A stretch of 64,000 bases of DNA from Effrenium voratum (Eukaryota > Sar > Dinophyceae > Suessiales > Symbiodiniaceae), in the NCBI GenBank assembly GCA_963377175.1, contig CAUJNA010001598.1:1-64000 (forward strand), written 5' to 3'. How positions within the stretch are numbered: the first letter of the stretch is position 1; the number at the start of each line of letters is the position of its first letter. Below are positions 46,201 through 55,639 of this stretch, one piece after another. The notes below the pieces were generated by a model, which was not told the DNA's origin, made no database searches, and worked only from the letters and a program-made list of their open reading frames with translations. A program made the position numbers and the translations under genes.

Positions 46201-49077
46201 AGTGACCCACCTTCGTCAAGTGAGAATGGCCCGGAGTCGCCCGAAGTCAAGCGCCCGGTGGATTCTGCCCAGGCGGGGCAGGAGATGGACACAGGCAATT
46301 CTCAGCCAATGCCTGCAGCTGATGTCAGTGCAGCAGGCAGCGGCTCAGTGCAAGTGAGCAGGCCAGCAGAGTCTGCCGAGTTGGAGGAGCAGCGGCCTTT
46401 GAAGCAGCCGCGCGTGGAACCACAGAAGAGGCAGAAGACGGCAGCAGCGGCGGGACCTCTCACCGCGCCGCCGTTGTTTGCAGGTGATGTGATGCGTGTG
46501 GTTGGAGGTCAGCAGTTGCATCACATGGACACTCACGCGACAGGTGTCTTCACGAACGAGGATGCCGAGATTTTGGAGCAGACCTGGGAGGACTGGGGAG
46601 GCTCCGAATCGGAGGATGATGATTTGTCAGCAGATGCTGATATGCAGACAGAAGTGGAGAGAGCTGGATCATCTGGCGGGGAGAAGCCCGCCGCGCTCAT
46701 ATTTGCAGACATTGATCCGGACGAGCTTTATTTTCCAGGCTCGCATGATGAGCCAGAGTTTGATTTTGATACATTGCAGCAACTTGATGCCAAAGCAGAA
46801 AAGGTTGAGCTGAACAGATTGCACAATATGGGAGTTTTGCATGTTTTAGATGATGTTCAGGAAGCAGCGGCAGCTGACACGCATGCCACCCTGACGACTC
46901 GCTTTGTGCATACATGGAGGCTGAAGATGTACAAGGGTCGTAGCATGTGGCTACGAAGAGCGCGCCTTGTAGCGAGAGATTACGCACACCTGGACCCATT
47001 TCGCGAAGGTTTGTTTTCTCCGGCGTCCAGTGCAATTGTGACAAGGTTGATTCCAGCATTGTATTGCAATTTTCGTGAGTCGAAGCAGTGGATTCTCATG
47101 GGTCTTGACATTTCCGATGCCTACCTCACGTGTGACCAGAGGCATCCTACTGTTATTTCAACTTGGACAGGTGGCGATCGGATTGCATGGGAGCTTCGCA
47201 AATGCGTCCCGGGCCAAAGGGACGGAGCATTGGTTTGGTATGAAGATTTTTCAGCATATCTTGCGGAGACCATCCACGCCACATGTTGTGTCGAGATCCC
47301 CTCACTTTTCCGTTCGGAAAACTTGGGAGGCATTCCTGGAGTCCTGGCATTTCTGCTTCATGTGGACGACATCTTGGTTGGAGGCTCGGAGAAGCATTGC
47401 CAATTGATGCTTGATGCTTTGCAGCAGAGGTACAAGTTGAGTGTGAGTTTTCTTCGCAAGGCAGGTGACGAGATGACTTTTCTTAAGCGAAAGCACTTGC
47501 TTGTTCGAGATGATTTGTTAATCATGCAGCCTTTGCGCAAGCATTTTCAGAGGTTGATGGATTTGATTTCATGTGACTACATTGGTAGCACACCCCGCAA
47601 AGCGCCCGTGCCAACGGGCAAGCTGCCGACTGAGACCCACACTGACCCTCTTGATGAGGACCGGTCTCAGCGGTATCGATCGGCCACTGGCCTATTGCTG
47701 TATTTGGCGCCAGACATCGTGCAAGCGCAGTATGGGATCAGGCTTTTAAGCCAGTTCATGTCATCGCCGACTACGGGCAGCTGGAAGCTGCTCACGCACA
47801 TGGTTTCCTATCTGTGGGGAGCACGTGGGTATTGCATTGGGTTTGAGAAACCTTTTCCAGGCACTGGCCTGGTGGCGCAGGGCAGCAAGCAGTTTTTGCT
47901 TGAAATTCTGAGTGATGCAGATTGGGCAGGAGATCCGCAAACAAGGAGATCAGTTTCATCCTGCGTGATCCTGCTCAACAATCAGATTCTGCACTCGAGC
48001 TCGAGGGTGCAGAAGGCGGTGAGCCTTTCTTCTGGAGAGAGTGAATTTTATGCGAGTGTTTCTGCAGCAGCTGACGGGCTGTATCTCAAAGCCGGAATTG
48101 AGTTCATTCTTGGGAATGGAGACAACTTGGTTGTGAAGCTTATTGGTGATTCAGCAGCTGCGAGAGGAATTCAAACACGCCGTGGTGCTGGGAAGGTGAG
48201 ACATCTGGAGGCCAAGTACTTGTGGCTTCAAGCCAAGACACAGGATGGCACCCTTCAAGTAGCCAGCGTTGGCACAAAGTGGAATGTGGCGGATCTTGGA
48301 ACGAAAGCGTTGAGCAAGTGTCGTATCAAGTTTTTGCTGAATCTTTTGAGCGTGCGGGATGAGTGTCAGGATTATGTTTTGGTCGGCGAGGAGGAGATAG
48401 AAGAGGAGTACGTGAAGCTGCACCTCAAAGGTGTCATTCGGAGGATTGCTCATGAGGTGCAGGATGCAGATGGAGTTTCATGTACAAGAGCAAATCAGAG
48501 TGCAAAGAGGATTTTGCGGATTGGACTTGCGAGTTCAATTGTCAGTGGAGCAGCTGGGACAGACGCCTTGAGCCCGGAGCCCAATGACGTGAGCTATGTT
48601 TTGTATGACATTACATTTGTACTGTGCGTGCTTACAGTTGTGATGTTCGTTTTGCTCGGAATGTGGACAGCTTTTCAGTGGGTTTTCAAATCCTGCAGAA
48701 GGCAACAAGTACAGAATGTGCGTGCATCCCCTGCAGTACAGACAGCAGATGATGCAACAGCAGATGATGCAACAGCAGATGATGCAACAGCAGAGTTGAA
48801 TTCAGTGTATGTTTGGGTGACGCCGAACGGTCGTCACTTTCACAAGCGTACTTGCAAGTGGGTGATCAACAGAGATGTGAGCCGAGTTACTGAAGGTCAG
48901 GCTTTGGCGGCTCACTACAAGGTGTGTCACACATGCCATGCTCTTGGGAGCCAGCGGAGACGTACTACCACAAGCAGCTCGTCTCTTGATGCTGATGATT
49001 TCGGACTTGGGCGAGGTGCTAACTCCGGCACTGCTGCAAGGCCACGACGGCAGGGTGCACAAATGGTTGGCCAGTGA
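43165..49077 (+). CDS. pol: Copia Pol polyprotein with C-terminal membrane and zinc-like domains
   Basis: 1970 codons from the first ATG, though translation probably enters from gag near 43240. In order: Gly-Lys run; CCHC knuckle CMYCGKKGHWKRDC (about 90); protease VEVILDSGSDVSILP (about 280); integrase with WCPVC zinc end, VGMDFSF (Asp), LKGDGEPA (Asp) and DHQSNGMAEQ (Glu); a variable acidic linker; RT with LMGLDISDAYLTCDQ and the catalytic LLHVDDILVGG (HVDD rather than YVDD); RNase H with SDADWAGD, LSSGESEFYA and IGDSAAARG. Unusual additions: a hydrophobic segment ITFVLCVLTVVMFVLLGMW (about 1820), three ADDATADDAT repeats, and a VTPNGRHFHKRTCKWV...CHTCH putative metal-binding domain. Confidence 0.92.
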   Translation: MTLVTQAQMTPWARSTDCKAKEKEKGKGKGKKGQKGSDKGGKGKGKGFSNKGGKGKGKYDARNNQQSSGYDNQKGGNKVASDSCMYCGKKGHWKRDCYKWKAEQANQHVRRADEFHDLPQPPQPAQTSQPMMTMQHNTQSAPSVSSSGANSSITYKSAPSSATIRRVSAVPTIELDPDDRAVDLTIFSLTECDSEFSGDCGDGYVSAITAFASDTRQAFLADSVEVFSMSASDNDDVWTFACGHCNLDSCSMCNSFQIAGADSVLEVRMLSGSDPSGEVEVILDSGSDVSILPEAWSSIGTRGQLPPLQYRDAQGNPIKITDSREAYVTLGDTSFKEVFAIGPVTCPILSFGKLVKAGWSLTKASGRHMLAHGDKRISVGFKKNSLVTSGTIRAVMETGDAEQLEHSIRRVVLGDVLAAVGPEWVQIADGCFAVKCKTDAFLDVSMCMPNENIKMRTTLIMGKDGNWDVLEYAQPIAELANQQAPFSERGESLSTVLTIAYRQNVPAHRLGFIVDTEAETGSSKDVPIASDRGANAAEEKKVSFAQADEIREQNNEPADEQQHAPAPLSIDSELAQKDTVPGQPVVAELKIDDMVLTVESTVKVLREACRAWGLGMSGGKKLLFGRLVEHDKKVRLHQSRELALQGKPEEREVAEVPRVAEPTPDQIAQHSATHLPYESWCPVCVSFRGRADKHPKRSHTIRGVPHVGMDFSFTGREEDSQEKLCVLVLKDKDSNMIDAIPTPGKGGKATKHLVTEVCRFLNALGHHEVVLKGDGEPAIVALQNRISEVRSKLGMHTHLPQQSPPGDHQSNGMAEQTVQQTRQQASMLLEQYTANTKCQVKTGHPLHSWSFRHGAWLLNRYNPQRGITPFEQVAQAEYRGKIICFGETCLAHCKPSSAKGLPSWIKSLWLGKVSGSDMHIVATAAGRLILTRSIRRLPDSARWDPNMHDSVTSFSWEQPGLTAGHVAHQPRQGRSAIQVEHLMPMLEDGAPLSALLEAGHVPEVGGGGDEAASDPPSSSENGPESPEVKRPVDSAQAGQEMDTGNSQPMPAADVSAAGSGSVQVSRPAESAELEEQRPLKQPRVEPQKRQKTAAAAGPLTAPPLFAGDVMRVVGGQQLHHMDTHATGVFTNEDAEILEQTWEDWGGSESEDDDLSADADMQTEVERAGSSGGEKPAALIFADIDPDELYFPGSHDEPEFDFDTLQQLDAKAEKVELNRLHNMGVLHVLDDVQEAAAADTHATLTTRFVHTWRLKMYKGRSMWLRRARLVARDYAHLDPFREGLFSPASSAIVTRLIPALYCNFRESKQWILMGLDISDAYLTCDQRHPTVISTWTGGDRIAWELRKCVPGQRDGALVWYEDFSAYLAETIHATCCVEIPSLFRSENLGGIPGVLAFLLHVDDILVGGSEKHCQLMLDALQQRYKLSVSFLRKAGDEMTFLKRKHLLVRDDLLIMQPLRKHFQRLMDLISCDYIGSTPRKAPVPTGKLPTETHTDPLDEDRSQRYRSATGLLLYLAPDIVQAQYGIRLLSQFMSSPTTGSWKLLTHMVSYLWGARGYCIGFEKPFPGTGLVAQGSKQFLLEILSDADWAGDPQTRRSVSSCVILLNNQILHSSSRVQKAVSLSSGESEFYASVSAAADGLYLKAGIEFILGNGDNLVVKLIGDSAAARGIQTRRGAGKVRHLEAKYLWLQAKTQDGTLQVASVGTKWNVADLGTKALSKCRIKFLLNLLSVRDECQDYVLVGEEEIEEEYVKLHLKGVIRRIAHEVQDADGVSCTRANQSAKRILRIGLASSIVSGAAGTDALSPEPNDVSYVLYDITFVLCVLTVVMFVLLGMWTAFQWVFKSCRRQQVQNVRASPAVQTADDATADDATADDATAELNSVYVWVTPNGRHFHKRTCKWVINRDVSRVTEGQALAAHYKVCHTCHALGSQRRRTTTSSSSLDADDFGLGRGANSGTAARPRRQGAQMVGQ
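43235..43240 (+). promoter_or_regulatory. Candidate +1 frameshift site between gag and pol
   Basis: Gag-frame codons are GGA AAA AGG; a tRNA on AAA could slip one base forward and pair with AAA again within the A5 run, with the arginine codon AGG in the A site. The +1 frame then reads GGA AAA GGA and restores the Gly-Lys repeat. Yeast Ty1 uses a +1 shift at an AGG codon. A one-base indel is the alternative. Confidence 0.45.
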
Positions 49078-49231
49078 AATGGTGTGTGAGATAAATGGAT
49101 GCCCGTTTTGCGACCACCTGTTTTCATCAGGCATTGGTCAAAGGGCGAGGAGCAGCTTTAGGTTTCACATGTTTTTGGCAGCTCTGAGAGCGGCCGGGTT
49201 CAGATGAATCCTCGACGCTTCGGATTAATCT

Positions 49232-49240
49232 GAGGCGGGG
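49232..49240 (+). promoter_or_regulatory. Polypurine tract of the Copia element
   Basis: GAGGCGGGG immediately precedes the right LTR, the position of plus-strand priming; it is interrupted by one C. Confidence 0.6.
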
Positions 49241-49389
49241 TGCTAAACATGTAATGCACCGTAGACCACTGGTGATGCACTTGTAGTTCATGACTAGGTG
49301 AACGATGTTTTCCGCTTTGCGTTGATCCATGCGAAACGGCATGTACGAACTGTGAGCCCGTGCAGGCGCTTCGGTTGAAAAGATTAGCA
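49241..49389 (+). repeat. Right LTR of Copia element
   Basis: 149 bp, TGCTAAACATG...GATTAGCA, followed by the GCTCC duplication. Confidence 0.92.
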
Positions 49390-50010
49390 GCTCCACAGAG
49401 AACGCTGCGAAGGAGGCCTCTGCTGTCCAACATGCTATGCGCAAACCTCAGAAGCACTCCGGCAACAATTCAACAGCACAAGCAGGCCCTGACTGCTTTG
49501 CGACATGCTACGCGCAAATGAGGGCACTTTGGGGCGCCGCACAAGCAAGCCCTGAGCGCATCGGATCGAAAAGTGGCGCTTCCCAGGCAAGCCACACACG
49601 CTGGCGCTGGAGTGGTCGAAGCTGCCACGGCGGTCCAAGTCGGCTCTGCGCTCCACAGAGAACGCTGCGAAGGAGGCCTCTGCTGTCCAACATGCTATGC
49701 GCAAACCTCAGAAGCACTCCGGCAACAATTCAACAGCACAAGCAGGCCCTGACTGCTTTGCGACATGCTACGCGCAAATGAGGGCACTTTGGGGCGCCGC
49801 ACAAGCAAGCCCTGAGCGCATCGGATCGAAAAGTGGCGCTTCCCAGGCAAGCCACACAGCGCTGGCGCTGGAGTGCCACGACGGTCCAAGTCGGCTCTGC
49901 GCTCCACAGAGAACGCTGCGAAGGAGGCCTCTGCTTTCCGACATGCTATGCGCAAACCTCAGAAGGATTCCAGCAACAAGAGCGGTCAAAGCTGCTGCAA
50001 CAAGCCATGT
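49390..50010. repeat. Satellite, unit about 250-260 bp, interrupted by the Copia element
   Basis: Units start with GCTCCACAGAGAACGCTGCG at 49390, 49650 and 49901 (260 and 251 bp apart); the third diverges after about 75 bases. The end of a further unit (GCTGGCGCTGGAGTGGTCGA...) lies left of the Copia element at about 42005-42061, so the retroelement split the array. Unit 2 has a small internal deletion (GTGGTCGAAGCT missing). Confidence 0.9.
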
Positions 50011-50342
50011 CGGCTCTGAACGATTCGACGGAGGCCTCTGCTTTGAAAAGTGCTCTCCGCAAGCCTCGGAAGGCGCTTTGGGACTCTGGCGACAACTCAA
50101 CAGGCTCCCAAGGCGCTGCAAGTAGAGGCTCCCAGGCCTTGTCGCAAGGAAAGAAGGAAGGCTGTAAAACAGGATTCAACGCGGCATCATCTGAACCATC
50201 CAGCGCATGCCACGTGTCCAAAACCATCTGGCTGCGGCTGCAAGGAGATTGTCCAAGCAAGCTGACGCGCCGCAGTTTGGTCCATCGGGCAGCTGGCCCA
50301 GAAACAAGCCATGTTCCAACAGACATTGTAGGCCACAACTTC

Positions 50343-50385
50343 CATTGCCACTGCCATTGCCACTGCCATTGCCACTGCCATTGCC
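50343..50385. repeat. 12-bp minisatellite CATTGCCACTGC
   Basis: About three and a half copies; yields His-Cys or Leu-Pro runs in translation. Confidence 0.9.
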
Positions 50386-51060
50386 CAAACAAAAGGATGG
50401 AAGGTGACTGTGATGAAATCGAGGCAGTGCTGACATGTGACGGGCCAGAGAGAAGAAAGCCTGAGCCGAGCCATGACGCAGACAGTCCGCAGATGGCAAG
50501 CCCAGAACAGCTGGTAAAGAAGGCCGGCAAGTAATGGGTGTCTTTGCGACATGTTTTGAGTAAATTTTGGAAGGCAACTTCACTGGACGTGGGCGCCCGG
50601 ACCTTGTTGCATGTGGCAGCATGCAACGTGGCGTCTGAACCAAGTGGTGTCCTGAACGGCCTTAAATGGAGAGGTGAAGGAATATGCTTACTAGGTCTAA
50701 CCCCCTCACCAAGGTGATAGCGAGGAAAGGGAAATGATGGGTGACAAGATCTGACCCGCCATCACGTTCCCCCACACGCTCCCGCTGTCGGAAAGGGATA
50801 CCGGAGCGAGTGAAGGCCATCTGCCCAACCTTGCGGACTTCCGGCAGTTTGAAAGGCATTGTGCCACACGCAACGGGCACCTGTCTGACTCTGAACCCAG
50901 TTCGCACCAGGTGTCGCCCTCATGCAAAGATTGCCAAGGCCTTGCGCGAAGCCGACCGCCGCTTGCAAAGCTTCGCAAATTTCAATGAAAAGAGTACTGA
51001 TCTCATGAGCTTGCTTCCTAAGGAGTTAAAACAAAGACGCACCCACATGATGTCATCAGT

Positions 51061-51444
51061 TTGGCAGGCACTGCGGATGCACGAAATCCACACACACCAG
51101 TTGGGATGGATGAAGCCTGGACGGAACCCCTTGAATGCTGGACAAGCGCGGAAATCCACCTACCAACTGGTTGGCGATGTATCTGGAAAAGAGACATGCT
51201 TACAGGCGAAAGATACAACGCTGAATACTTTCCAGAACCTGACCATGATACTGAGGATTATGACGATGATGATGATGATGATGATGATGACGACGATGAC
51301 GATGATGATGATGATGAATCATCACTGCGTCACTTGCGCGATACAATTGTGCTTTACTTGCGCAGCCCCGTGTTTGACTTGCGCGGCCGCTCCTGCAACA
51401 CACTCCTGCCTTTGATATTACAAGCCGCGGCGCAGCTGATTTGA
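51061..51444 (+). CDS. Hypothetical protein with polyaspartate run
   Basis: 127 codons. LPTGWRCIWKRDMLTGERYN faintly resembles a WW-like loop; it is followed by about 18 Asp encoded by a (GAT)n repeat at 51260-51316 and a leucine-rich end. Support is weak: the upstream part is open in two frames and there is no family match. Confidence 0.25.
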   Translation: MAGTADARNPHTPVGMDEAWTEPLECWTSAEIHLPTGWRCIWKRDMLTGERYNAEYFPEPDHDTEDYDDDDDDDDDDDDDDDDDDESSLRHLRDTIVLYLRSPVFDLRGRSCNTLLPLILQAAAQLI

Positions 51445-51494
51445 TAGGTCCAAAACAACTGGGAATGACACATACAACGGGTTTTTGTTCCGGC

Positions 51495-54400
51495 TCAGAT
51501 GTTACCCGGCGCACCAACTACGATGCAAGATTGGATTTCATACCTAGAGGCTCCAGCGATGCGCAAAGGACACCGTTTGGCGCAAACTGCATGGGCCGCG
51601 GTGCGGTCGAAGACGTTGACGTTGCTTGACGTTGCCGGAGCTGAATTGTTCTTGATGAGCTCGTGCCTGTACTTGCAAGCGCTCCCCCTGTCGCACTTCC
51701 CCTTCTGGAATGCGAAGCATGCTCCATCATCCCTCTTCGGCGACGACGATCTGGATTTGGACTTACCCTTTCCTTTCCCCTTGGGCATGTTCTCCAGCTT
51801 GTGCTCTGTCTTCTTGCTGTGGGAAAATGTGCATTCATTTCCTTTCACGCATCCCTTCGCCGATTTGAAGTGATACCAACAGGGGTTATCTTTGCCTCCG
51901 CCCGGACTCTTGCCTCTGTCGCTGGCACCGTCGGATTTGCCGTTCTTGCCAGCGTGGCCCTTTGCCTTGGCTTTTGGGAGTACAGGAGCAGCATCAGGTC
52001 CGCCGGGTTTCCCCTTTCTGCCCTTGCCACCCTGGTTCTCCTGTTTGCCAGTGGCTGGAGCCGCATCTCTGCCGCCTGATTTCATCATCGACTTGACTGA
52101 TCTCTCCTTCATGTCAAGCATCAGGTCCTCCCGATCCGCCTTGATCTGATGGTCGATCAACGCCAACAAGAATTCATACGTCTTCTGAGGATGTTTGTCC
52201 GGTAGTCTATGGTAGGCATTGAGGCCGAATTCCATCTTCTTGCTCCCCTTGATTTTCCTGTAAAGGATATCTCTGAGAGCCAATTTACTGGGTCTGTCCT
52301 CGCTCCTCATCTTCAGCAGCAAATCATACCATTTGTTCCTGAACATAACCAAGTTCTTGTCTCCAGGAAAGTCGAGGTTGAATAGGTGCTCGATGTGGTA
52401 GACAAGGTCTGTTCTATCAGATGTTCTGAATGATTGCAAAACCAATGCTACCAACTCTCGTCCCTTCACGATCACCCCTTGTTGATGTCGTAGTTCCAAG
52501 TGTCGCGTAGCGTCGAGGTACACGTCTTTGGCTTCGTCAGGTGCTTGTTTCAACATGTTCTGCATGCCCATGGCCATCTTAATATCTATCGTAGCAAATC
52601 TGTCGCCACCTGAATCGCTAAGCATATTCAGGTCTGGGTTCAACCCAAGAGCCTGTTCCAACCATTTCGTCCATGTGTCGGTATCTGGATCTGCGCATGC
52701 GCTCAGAACATTCATCAGCAGTTGCATCTTCCAGTTATCAAGTTGGTGGATCTTTGGCCAAGCAGGAATAGATACCCTCTCGGCCTCTTTCCTCGAGATC
52801 CTCGGTCTATCGTTCTTGACCTCTCGATCATCTCTCGATCTTCTTCGTCTCCTCCGTGTCCGATTGTCATCTTCTTCCTCTTCTTCTTCCTCGTCTTCTT
52901 CATCCTCTTCGCCGTCGTCGTCCTCGTCTTCATCATCGGGTGGGTCATCCGGAGGTCCTCCTCCGCCACCTGTGAGGCTCAACTGACGTCGACTTGCTCC
53001 CTGCCTATTTCCACTAGGCGAGAATCCACCGTAATCCAATGGGGGCGTAGTACCGTTGTTTCCCCCTCCATCACCGCCACCAGTCGCAGTAGTGGATTGT
53101 GGGACATGTCCGACAACCCCTTGCATCTGGGATAGGTGTACATCGATCATTGGATCACCAAAAGACGGAAAGAGAATCGAACCTGGCATTAGCGACGAAT
53201 TAGGGGTCAGATTTGAAGACGATGACGGGACTAACCCAGCCATCTTCTTGTCTACCCTAGTTGAATTAGCTTGGGGTCCCCCCTCAGCGCGCTTCACTAC
53301 TGCTCGTTCACGATGTCCATCCTTACTGCTGGAGGCCTCCTGCGTCTCCAGCTTCTTGTGTGCACGTAGTTCCTCATTGTCAGCATCGAGCTGGCGAACA
53401 AAACTCTCTTCTTGCTTGAGCGTCGCCTCCCTTTCCTTCAGTTGTCCCTGAAGCTCATGCATCTCCTCGAGGTATTCATCGTACACTCCCTTAGCTGTCA
53501 ATCTCCAGTACTCAGCCTCCTTCGGCTTCTCGTCCATCGTGCACCGTTCTTCTTGTTTTGCCTCTTTGACCTGGGCTAACTCCAATATCGCATCTTGACG
53601 ATGACCACCCTCGATCGCAATCATTTGGTCCTTCATCGACACGTCGGATTCATACTGTTTGACGATCTCTTCCTTCTCGCGAAGCAAGCATTCTGCTCTC
53701 TTTGACTCTTGTTCCGCAAATACTGTAACGTCATTCAGTCTCGTCATCAGCTGTTCCCTGGAGTCTTCCATAGAGTACGTCTCGGGGCGCTTGACGAGTG
53801 CGTGCTCCAACTGTGATTTCAGGCTTTGGACCATCTCCTCCTCGTTGAACTTCTCGATAGATGTAGACGATTCGATGCCTCTGATCTGTTGCTGATAAAC
53901 TGATATCTGCTGTGAAGCTTCACGGTGTATCTGATTTGCACGTATGGCTGACTCCTGCGCGGCCGACTTCTCGCTTGCCATGTAGGATTTCATCACTGCA
54001 ATCTCCCGCTTCTGCTCCATGATAGTTCCTTCAGCTTGTCTCATCTGTTGCATTATAACATTCGACTCCATGTCTTTCTTTTCCCCGTACTGAAATGCGT
54101 TCATTTCCACCTTGCGCATCTGTTGGGCTTCTTCCTCAAACTTGCGCCATGCCTCAGCCATGTGGTGTTGATGGTGACTCACTAGATGTCCCGACTGCTT
54201 GCTGGCAATCTCGCATCGTCTTTCCAGCTCCTGGATCCGGATGGTGCTCCCATAGTCTTCCTGATGAAGATTCGCCATCGCTGCCGACATTTCATCAAGT
54301 GTCTTTTTTTGATATTCCCCGATCTCCACCTCCATCTTGTTCTTTTCTTTAATCGCGGCGCGAAACTCCGCACTGGTGGGTGATTTTGACCTCCCACCCT

Positions 54401-54686
54401 TCGATGTTGATCTCACGCCTTTCTGCGACGTCCGTGGTGTCGCAGGCGAAGATGACGATCTTCTCGGTGGGGATTCTCTTTGCTTCGACTCCTGATGAAC
54501 ATCGATCTGCTTCCATGATCTTGTGGGAGTGGATATGTCGCTGAATAGCGCGGAACCTCCGCTCCCAGGTTCATCCTGTGAATCTGCGATCATATCCATC
54601 ACCGCAGGAAGAGCCATCAATCCATTGGATCCCTCTGAGCTGCTGTTCCCAAAAGTTGCAGTACTTGGGCTCGCCGAAGATGCCAT
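51495..54686 (-). CDS. Solo retroelement Gag-like protein with coiled coil and two CCCH fingers
   Basis: 1063 residues, unbroken. Residues 1-110 are Ser-rich. About 110-450 form a long coiled coil (QMRQAEGTIMEQKREIAVMK). An acidic run EDEDDDGEEDEEDEEEEEEE follows near 580-600. A Gag-like helical domain comes next (WPKIHQLDNWKMQLLMNVLS, FPGDKNLVMFRNKWYDLLLK). Two CCCH fingers close it: CWYHFKSAKGCVKGNECTFS followed by H, and CFAFQKGKCDRGSACKYRH, between Gly-Lys-rich basic tails. This matches Gag polyproteins of dinoflagellate Copia elements. No protease, integrase or RT follows; after about 51650 the tail no longer looks conserved, so pol was lost or never linked. Confidence 0.75.
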   Translation of the reverse strand: MASSASPSTATFGNSSSEGSNGLMALPAVMDMIADSQDEPGSGGSALFSDISTPTRSWKQIDVHQESKQRESPPRRSSSSPATPRTSQKGVRSTSKGGRSKSPTSAEFRAAIKEKNKMEVEIGEYQKKTLDEMSAAMANLHQEDYGSTIRIQELERRCEIASKQSGHLVSHHQHHMAEAWRKFEEEAQQMRKVEMNAFQYGEKKDMESNVIMQQMRQAEGTIMEQKREIAVMKSYMASEKSAAQESAIRANQIHREASQQISVYQQQIRGIESSTSIEKFNEEEMVQSLKSQLEHALVKRPETYSMEDSREQLMTRLNDVTVFAEQESKRAECLLREKEEIVKQYESDVSMKDQMIAIEGGHRQDAILELAQVKEAKQEERCTMDEKPKEAEYWRLTAKGVYDEYLEEMHELQGQLKEREATLKQEESFVRQLDADNEELRAHKKLETQEASSSKDGHRERAVVKRAEGGPQANSTRVDKKMAGLVPSSSSNLTPNSSLMPGSILFPSFGDPMIDVHLSQMQGVVGHVPQSTTATGGGDGGGNNGTTPPLDYGGFSPSGNRQGASRRQLSLTGGGGGPPDDPPDDEDEDDDGEEDEEDEEEEEEEDDNRTRRRRRRSRDDREVKNDRPRISRKEAERVSIPAWPKIHQLDNWKMQLLMNVLSACADPDTDTWTKWLEQALGLNPDLNMLSDSGGDRFATIDIKMAMGMQNMLKQAPDEAKDVYLDATRHLELRHQQGVIVKGRELVALVLQSFRTSDRTDLVYHIEHLFNLDFPGDKNLVMFRNKWYDLLLKMRSEDRPSKLALRDILYRKIKGSKKMEFGLNAYHRLPDKHPQKTYEFLLALIDHQIKADREDLMLDMKERSVKSMMKSGGRDAAPATGKQENQGGKGRKGKPGGPDAAPVLPKAKAKGHAGKNGKSDGASDRGKSPGGGKDNPCWYHFKSAKGCVKGNECTFSHSKKTEHKLENMPKGKGKGKSKSRSSSPKRDDGACFAFQKGKCDRGSACKYRHELIKNNSAPATSSNVNVFDRTAAHAVCAKRCPLRIAGASRYEIQSCIVVGAPGNI

Positions 54687-54755
54687 TGTACTGTGTAGGT
54701 TATTGTTCCTTTATTGTCCCTGTACCCGCAATAAACCAGCTGTCTCACTGTCCAG
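54460..54755 (-). repeat. Gag 5' segment, copy A (duplicated at 56640-56926)
   Basis: The start of the solo gag ORF and about 70 bases of its leader match 56640-56926 closely, in the same orientation; the second copy breaks off on both sides into GC-rich DNA. Confidence 0.8.
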
Positions 54756-54759
54756 TGTA

Positions 54760-55110
54760 GAGCTTGTCGTTACGGCTGATAACCTGTCAAGAGACGGCAA
54801 GGTGACGTCCCGTGGGACGCTGTGCGCCGAACCCTCCAGCTGTAATACCAACCACGTAGAAAGGTGTATACGGACGATGCCGTTATAGCCGAACCCGTGT
54901 AAACGTTGTAAGGGGGAAGGAAAAATAGTTACAACAGTGGTCCTGACAAACGCAGCGCAAGCGGAGTGTTTTCCGCTCTCAATGCCGATCACGTGTGAAT
55001 GCAGCTACACATCAGATCTTGAACCTCAATTGTGTCTTGAGCCAAATGGCGATCAATGGAACTTGGTAAGCAACACTAACACAGACCTCAGAACAGCTTC
55101 CCAAGATAGG
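54760..55110. other. Leader region upstream of solo gag, no gene seen
   Basis: About 400 bases upstream of the gag start; may be untranslated leader or LTR remnant, but I found no paired LTR. Confidence 0.35.
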
Positions 55111-55118
55111 CACGGGGC

Positions 55119-55316
55119 CTAGAGGGTTTTAACACGGCAACTCACATAGTGGCCAAGCTCCTCGCACACACGGAAACGCCCGGACAAGAATTGGAAGTAC
55201 GCGTTACAGCAGTCGACCTCAACGATGTCCATGCCAGATCTGCAGATGTAGCGAACGAGCTTGTAGAAGGCAAAGGCGCTCCGGCCCACCAGCTCAGGCG
55301 GGATTCCCTTTTTCAA
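55119..55316 (-). pseudogene. Short GC-rich coding-looking fragment
   Basis: 65-codon frame with KLVRYICRSGMDIVEVDCCN and AYFQFLSGRF. The wording looks like real protein rather than noise and lies downstream on the same strand as the decayed polymerase, but I cannot assign it. Confidence 0.3.
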
Positions 55317-55639
55317 CTCAGACTGAAAGACGCGGGGCAGGCGCGCGATGGCATCATCCCGCGCTTGCGATGGCCTCCTTATCCTTCAATCCGGAGGGAA
55401 TTTCTGGCACGTCCCCCACCCCGCAGCACCACCTCGCACGCAGCCCTGGAGCGCGGCGACACTCTCGCTGGAGCACCGGGATGTGGCCGACTCCGTTCCT
55501 CACCCCGACTGCCCGTTGACAGGAGGATTTCGAAGCAGTCGCAGTTCTCCAACCGTCTCACGGCGTCTAAGCTCAATGCCTCCTCGATGGCCGTCACGTT
55601 CACGGGCTCCCATCTCACAACGTGTCCAGAGAAGTCACC

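Larger units (their letters stand above)
42062..49389 (+). mobile_element. Intact Ty1/Copia-type LTR retrotransposon
   Basis: Two 149-bp LTRs with TGCTAA...TTAGCA ends, a GCTCC target duplication, a primer-binding site just inside the left LTR, a purine tract before the right LTR, a gag frame and an unbroken pol frame of 1970 codons with domain order protease, integrase, RT, RNase H (Copia order). It is inserted inside a roughly 250-bp satellite unit whose continuation appears on both sides. The LTRs differ at only about two positions by eye, so insertion is recent. Confidence 0.93.

Noticed and set aside
49437..50534. Tandem protein-like repeats in the satellite
   Set aside because: Several frames are open in every unit and units differ by lengths that are not multiples of three, which argues against a conserved protein.
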